Positions 59,752 through 64,000 of a stretch of 64,000 nucleotides of DNA are shown piece after piece. Every line of letters starts with the position of its first letter. Within the stretch, counting starts at the first letter, position 1. The stretch is from Saccoglossus kowalevskii (Eukaryota > Hemichordata > Enteropneusta > Harrimaniidae). The translations under genes and the position numbers were made by a program. Where the stretch lies: contig NW_003109103.1 of the NCBI RefSeq assembly GCF_000003605.2, positions 56,284-120,283 on the forward strand. The letters run 5' to 3'. A model generated the notes under the pieces. It was not told the DNA's origin. It did not search any database and saw nothing but the letters and a program-made list of their open reading frames with translations.

Positions 59752-62700
59752 CACTAAAAATCCGGTGTTAAAGTTAATTTATTACGCGACGCGTGTTTGG
59801 GGAAAAACTCTGGCGTAGTAACATGGTGTTCCATCATGAAAAACGACGGAGAATTGTGAGAGGACTCCAGCTAGATTCTACGCGTATTTTATTCTGACTG
59901 AATATACAACAGACTTAAAAACGCTGAGAAATGCGTCAAGCAGAAAATGTAACTATAGAGGCCCTAACATCGATCCGCAGTCATAATATTCATTCAGAAA
60001 TCACCAAACAGCTACTTCTTGGTAGCCATCAATGCACAGTCGACAGGGGAATAAGACGTTTTTTCCCAGTATAGAAACTCCATGCAGAAAAAAAGAATCT
60101 GTCGCTATTTGGGGTTCACCTTTGTTTCAGCACTTCATTAATGCCTCTTCTTGCTGTGTCTGCGTTCATCCAACCATGTCTATACGCAGAACGCAATGTA
60201 CGCTGGGAAATATATCATCCAGATCCTTCAGAAAAGGGCCGGCCCGTATACATGAGGGGTTTCGAGTAGAGTGTTGACAAAGTACAGGGGGTCATAGGCC
60301 AATCATTCATAATGCAACGAGGGATGTATATAGTTGGAAAATTAAGTTTAGGCCTTCGAAATAATGACTATTATCTCGATCGTGAAATTTTATTGACTAA
60401 ATTCACTTTGAGTTTCCGCGGTCGATAAAAATCACAAATACGATTCATTTTCCGGACGACTTAACAGCAATGTGCACAGTGCCATCACAGCGCGAACACC
60501 GTCATGGGAAACGACGCAAATTCTTAATTCGACGAATTTCAACTTATAAAATGGAAGACGCCATGGCGGTGTCATGTTTAACAGTAAAACATCTACGTAC
60601 AACAATTGTGTACTATTATATCTCCTTACCATCGATTTATTCTGAATGTAAAGATAAGATTTTATCAGTATCTGGCCTGTTTTGATTTGAAACAAATGAA
60701 TAAACCATAACAAATAATTATAGATCTTTTTAAAAAGAACATTCATTTGTGGGTTTTTGTTTTTTTTAATAGAAAATGCACTGGTAAAATTGTGCCCGCC
60801 AGTATAAAATCGATCGTGCAAACAGCAGTGCGTGTGGCCGGTGAAAATCTTCGTCTGGTACATGTCGATTATGCGCTGTTCATTTCATAAATTCTGCAAT
60901 ACCCCTGGAAGCAAGTAACTTATCGCAATAAATACAAATGAACAGGAGAGACATGTCCATTGCGAACACGAGTGGTAAACAAAAAGAAACTTTGATGACC
61001 TCTGACCATCTTCGGGGAGTGGAGATATTCCGTTAAACGTTTCCCGTGGTTGCTGCACGGTTATATTAAGCCATAGATATATGGGACGGCGATGGTATCT
61101 CATGGAGTGGTAGGCTGCGTACGTGTTGTATGATGGTATGGGGCTGTTAAATTTCTCCAGCTGTGTAGTTGATTACCAAACCCGGTGTTTTTTAATTGGG
61201 ATGTATCAGAGTGAAGTCACTCGGGGGATCGACTGGTCGGTTTAGTGGTATGTGCCGCGAAGTTGTGAAATGATCGCAAACTGCTGCTTTTATTAACGAC
61301 ATCCCTGTCTCATAGCCAGAGTACAGTTGTACGCTGTGTTTTATTCGTTCGTGTGTCCGTTTCATGTGTACTGGTAAGTTCAAGCTCGCTCACTTTTCTT
61401 GTTGTGTAGATCGCTGCGGCGTTGACACGTTCACATCATCATTAACGCCACTATTATTTTAATTTACGGTGAATTTTGCCGGACGTTTCCCTGTAATTGG
61501 TATTGTGCTTGTGACACCGGTAGGTGGATGGACGCTACCGTGGTTTGAGTATAAACGGCATTCCCCATAGTGACACCTCGATATCAGAAAACTATGCTCT
61601 CCTGTCATCTATCACTTTCATCAACGGTGACACATTTTATACCTTCGTGTGTCTTCGATTTGAATCTATCTAAAGAAAACATGATTGCTCGTCGTATGGT
61701 TAGTTGTTTCCGTTGTCATGGACTTTCAATCGAAATACGAAATATGCCGCTGAAATCATTTGTATGGATCTCCACCGAGGGCGCTGTAACAGTTGATTTA
61801 GCGATTTATCGGTATGTCCGCGTCATGTGAATGAAATTGGTGGAAACGTAAACTTTTTAAATTGTGAAAACTAGGCAACGGCATTTAATTGAATACAGCC
61901 TGTGTCTGAAATAAATATGACGTCGAAAAATCACTACCCAAATACTATTTTGGGAATGTTTCTAACCAGAATTCCCCGGTGCGGTGTTCGAATTTCTCAC
62001 TGTTTACAGTTAACCACGCGTTTGAAATATTTTAGACCCCGTATTATGAAACCAGTAGACCCTGACTGTACAATATTTAATAAACTGGATACCAAAATAG
62101 TAAAAACCGCTTGGGACGCCATTCACGCATGCGCCTGTGTAGGTTTGCTCCGACTTCCGGTACGTGATGGAAGTATCTCACGCAATGACCTCATTAATAG
62201 AATTACTACAATTGTATTACTTCGGATTGAGACATTGCATCTGTTTGCATTGAAACTCTATGACATGTCGTTCGTGAGCATCTTGACGCGATCTCCCAAA
62301 AAACACTTTCCACCGTTAATATTAATCAAGACGGCAATGCGTACAGCCTAGGATGAAAACATTATCGCTAAGTTTCACCGACTCGGTAGCGTCCCGGCCA
62401 GAGGAAGCCATCAACCCATACCCCACACGGATATCATTGATTCTCGGCATTTATTATATTAACATTCTCAACATTCGGCTCATTACTGAGTGTAAATCTC
62501 CAGTGATTGGTTTCAATACGGAACTTTGATATATTGGAGACTTGAAATAAAAATACGAGTTGAAGTCTCTGGGAGATCTGTGTTAATCGTGGACACAATT
62601 GCGCACGCGTGAACTGTTATAGGGTTTTCCACGTTACTAGTAATCGGCGTGTACGGTACCGAAATAAAGTGACTGCCTTTATATAGTAGTATCAGGAAAT

Positions 62701-64000
62701 CTGACCGTTCCTCTACAAACCGGTTTAATTCAATACATTTCTTCCGCTCTTGGGCATGGTTCACTGCCACCTGAGATCTAGCCGCTTTCTTGTATATATA
62801 TCGGGTCGATGTGATAAGCAAAAATGTGAAAATCGAGAAGGTGCGGGTATTTTTTTTCCTTTGAAATCTTACGCGGCCCGCTTTAATCGTCAATGATGTC
62901 ACCTATACGGATTTTCTATTGTGTCTGATTTCTATTGTTAGACTCAGTATGTATAGAGCGCCTCGGATGCGCGCGCAGATCAGATCAAATCATTAGATTC
63001 TTGTAATTTTTGTAATTGTGGTTTAATTAGTATTATTTACGTGCTCTTCAAAGAAGGGCGGTGTCATCGCAAACTCTCATCGCCTCAATTTATAATTAAT
63101 ACGTGATCATATTAATAATTATCATATTAATTATACATTTCAAGAGCATTTTATGATTTTCTTTGCCGATCATCAATGGCGGCTGCCATAAAATAATTTT
63201 TAACATTCCGAAAACAATGACATGTTTTATTATACAAAATTCCGTATTATATGACAAACCGCGCAATGTTTTGCAGAAAGGGGGTATATAGCGGATGGGG
63301 GCAACTATGTCCAGGGCCCTATAGTACAACACACACTTCTGTTTCAGTTAGACTGGGTCGATAAAACAGTCAGTTCTTTGTCTACATTATTTGAAATATA
63401 ACAGCCATCCCTATTGTTTTGCTACTCCAATTATCAAGTGTTTATGGTATACCAGCGACCACCTAGAATCCTCGTTGACGAGAATAAATAAACAAAATGC
63501 AACACTAAACGTTTCAACCCAATGGGAGAAGCTGAACGCCATGCACCGCGAGGTTCGAGGGGTAGATTGGTCATCTTGTCACATTTAGTCACGTGACACT
63601 CATTGTTTCCCCCTTTTCATCTAAAAAAAATATGATGAATATATTGTGTACCTGCCGTACATAGGTTCGTTATCCGCGCTACCCAAAACCGCCGCGAGAA
63701 GCCCACGTGACATGAGAACAAATGTAATTTTCCCATTGCACCTAGCTTTATAGGTGCCGAAACAGGTCTTCTATCAGATAGCGGGATAACGGGATTCTCC
63801 CATCGCCTCTGAGTAGTAAAAGTGAATATTGGAGTTGACGTGACCAATTATGTCAACATCGCTGTAGTACATGTAACCGCTAGATGGTAGTATTTAGACG
63901 TCAATTATATTAACTTGCTGTGTGATTTGAATCAGTCACTTTAGGCTACGTAAAAATAACAAAAATCCTGTTTCTTTCTCTCTGTTTAGGCGTGTTGTTT
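59752..64000. other. Unannotated stretch to the window end
   Basis: The longest frames are 60432-60863 (minus, 143 codons), 61902-62351 (plus, 149 codons, true ATG at 61917) and 62513-62902 (minus, 129 codons). They have no recognised motif and lengths that chance can give in a sequence this size. No element or RNA is recognised. It may be intron of the candidate gene starting at 57950. Confidence 0.3.

Noticed and set aside
60432-60863. 143-codon minus frame as a gene
   Set aside because: Chance-like, Leu/Tyr/Asn-rich composition, with no motif and no splice signals.
61974-61995. B-box-like GTTCGAATTTC as a tRNA or SINE
   Set aside because: No A-box at the expected distance and no pairing stems.
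61902-62351. 149-codon plus frame as a gene
   Set aside because: The first codon is GTG with the ATG at 61917. There is no motif, and a frame of this length is expected about once by chance in a window this size and composition.

Overview
The window is animal (metazoan) nuclear DNA, probably from a marine invertebrate. It is AT-rich. It has no bacterial-style gene packing and no long host open reading frame. It carries decayed LINEs of the L1/Tx1 and RTE/Jockey-like kinds, non-autonomous DNA transposons, a minisatellite, and microsatellites. A 50-base run of N marks one assembly gap. The species cannot be read from the sequence.

Layout. At 0-7 kb there is AT-rich DNA with two copies of a ~180-bp duplicated block (1190-1367 and 2625-2804) and a degenerate tandem family (5911-6470) with a relative at 1851-2010. 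At 7.0-11.35 kb lies a broken but nearly end-to-end L1/Tx1-type LINE. At 11.4-23 kb is mostly unannotated DNA holding a hAT-type MITE with a perfect 8-bp target duplication (17975-18135), a probable hAT end (16556), and an ~88-90-bp tandem repeat (22717-22935). At 23.15-24.26 kb is a second LINE remnant. At 26.26-27.26 kb is a 54-bp minisatellite with a 216-bp higher-order period. From 27.3 to 57 kb mobile elements are few (a TA-flanked MITE at 50242-50438, a relative at 39560-39660, small tandem repeats), and the stretch looks like intergenic or intronic DNA with possible regulatory sites, including a full-match RFX X-box at 29210. At 58-64 kb there is a candidate first coding exon and a tRNA-like SINE relic.

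Host genes. No known protein could be recognised. The best host candidates are: a minus-strand gene end at 41.83-42.84 kb (a CxxC-x10-CxxC exon, further exon-like blocks, a stop, and a polyadenylation signal about 80 bases on); a plus-strand exon at 57950-58063 ending in a consensus donor; a minus-strand exon at 45615-45767; and weaker exon-like ORFs at 46417 and 47652. These are inferences from frame, splice-site and composition cues, not homology. The candidates show no evident functional link with each other, and the window may lie mostly inside large introns or between genes.
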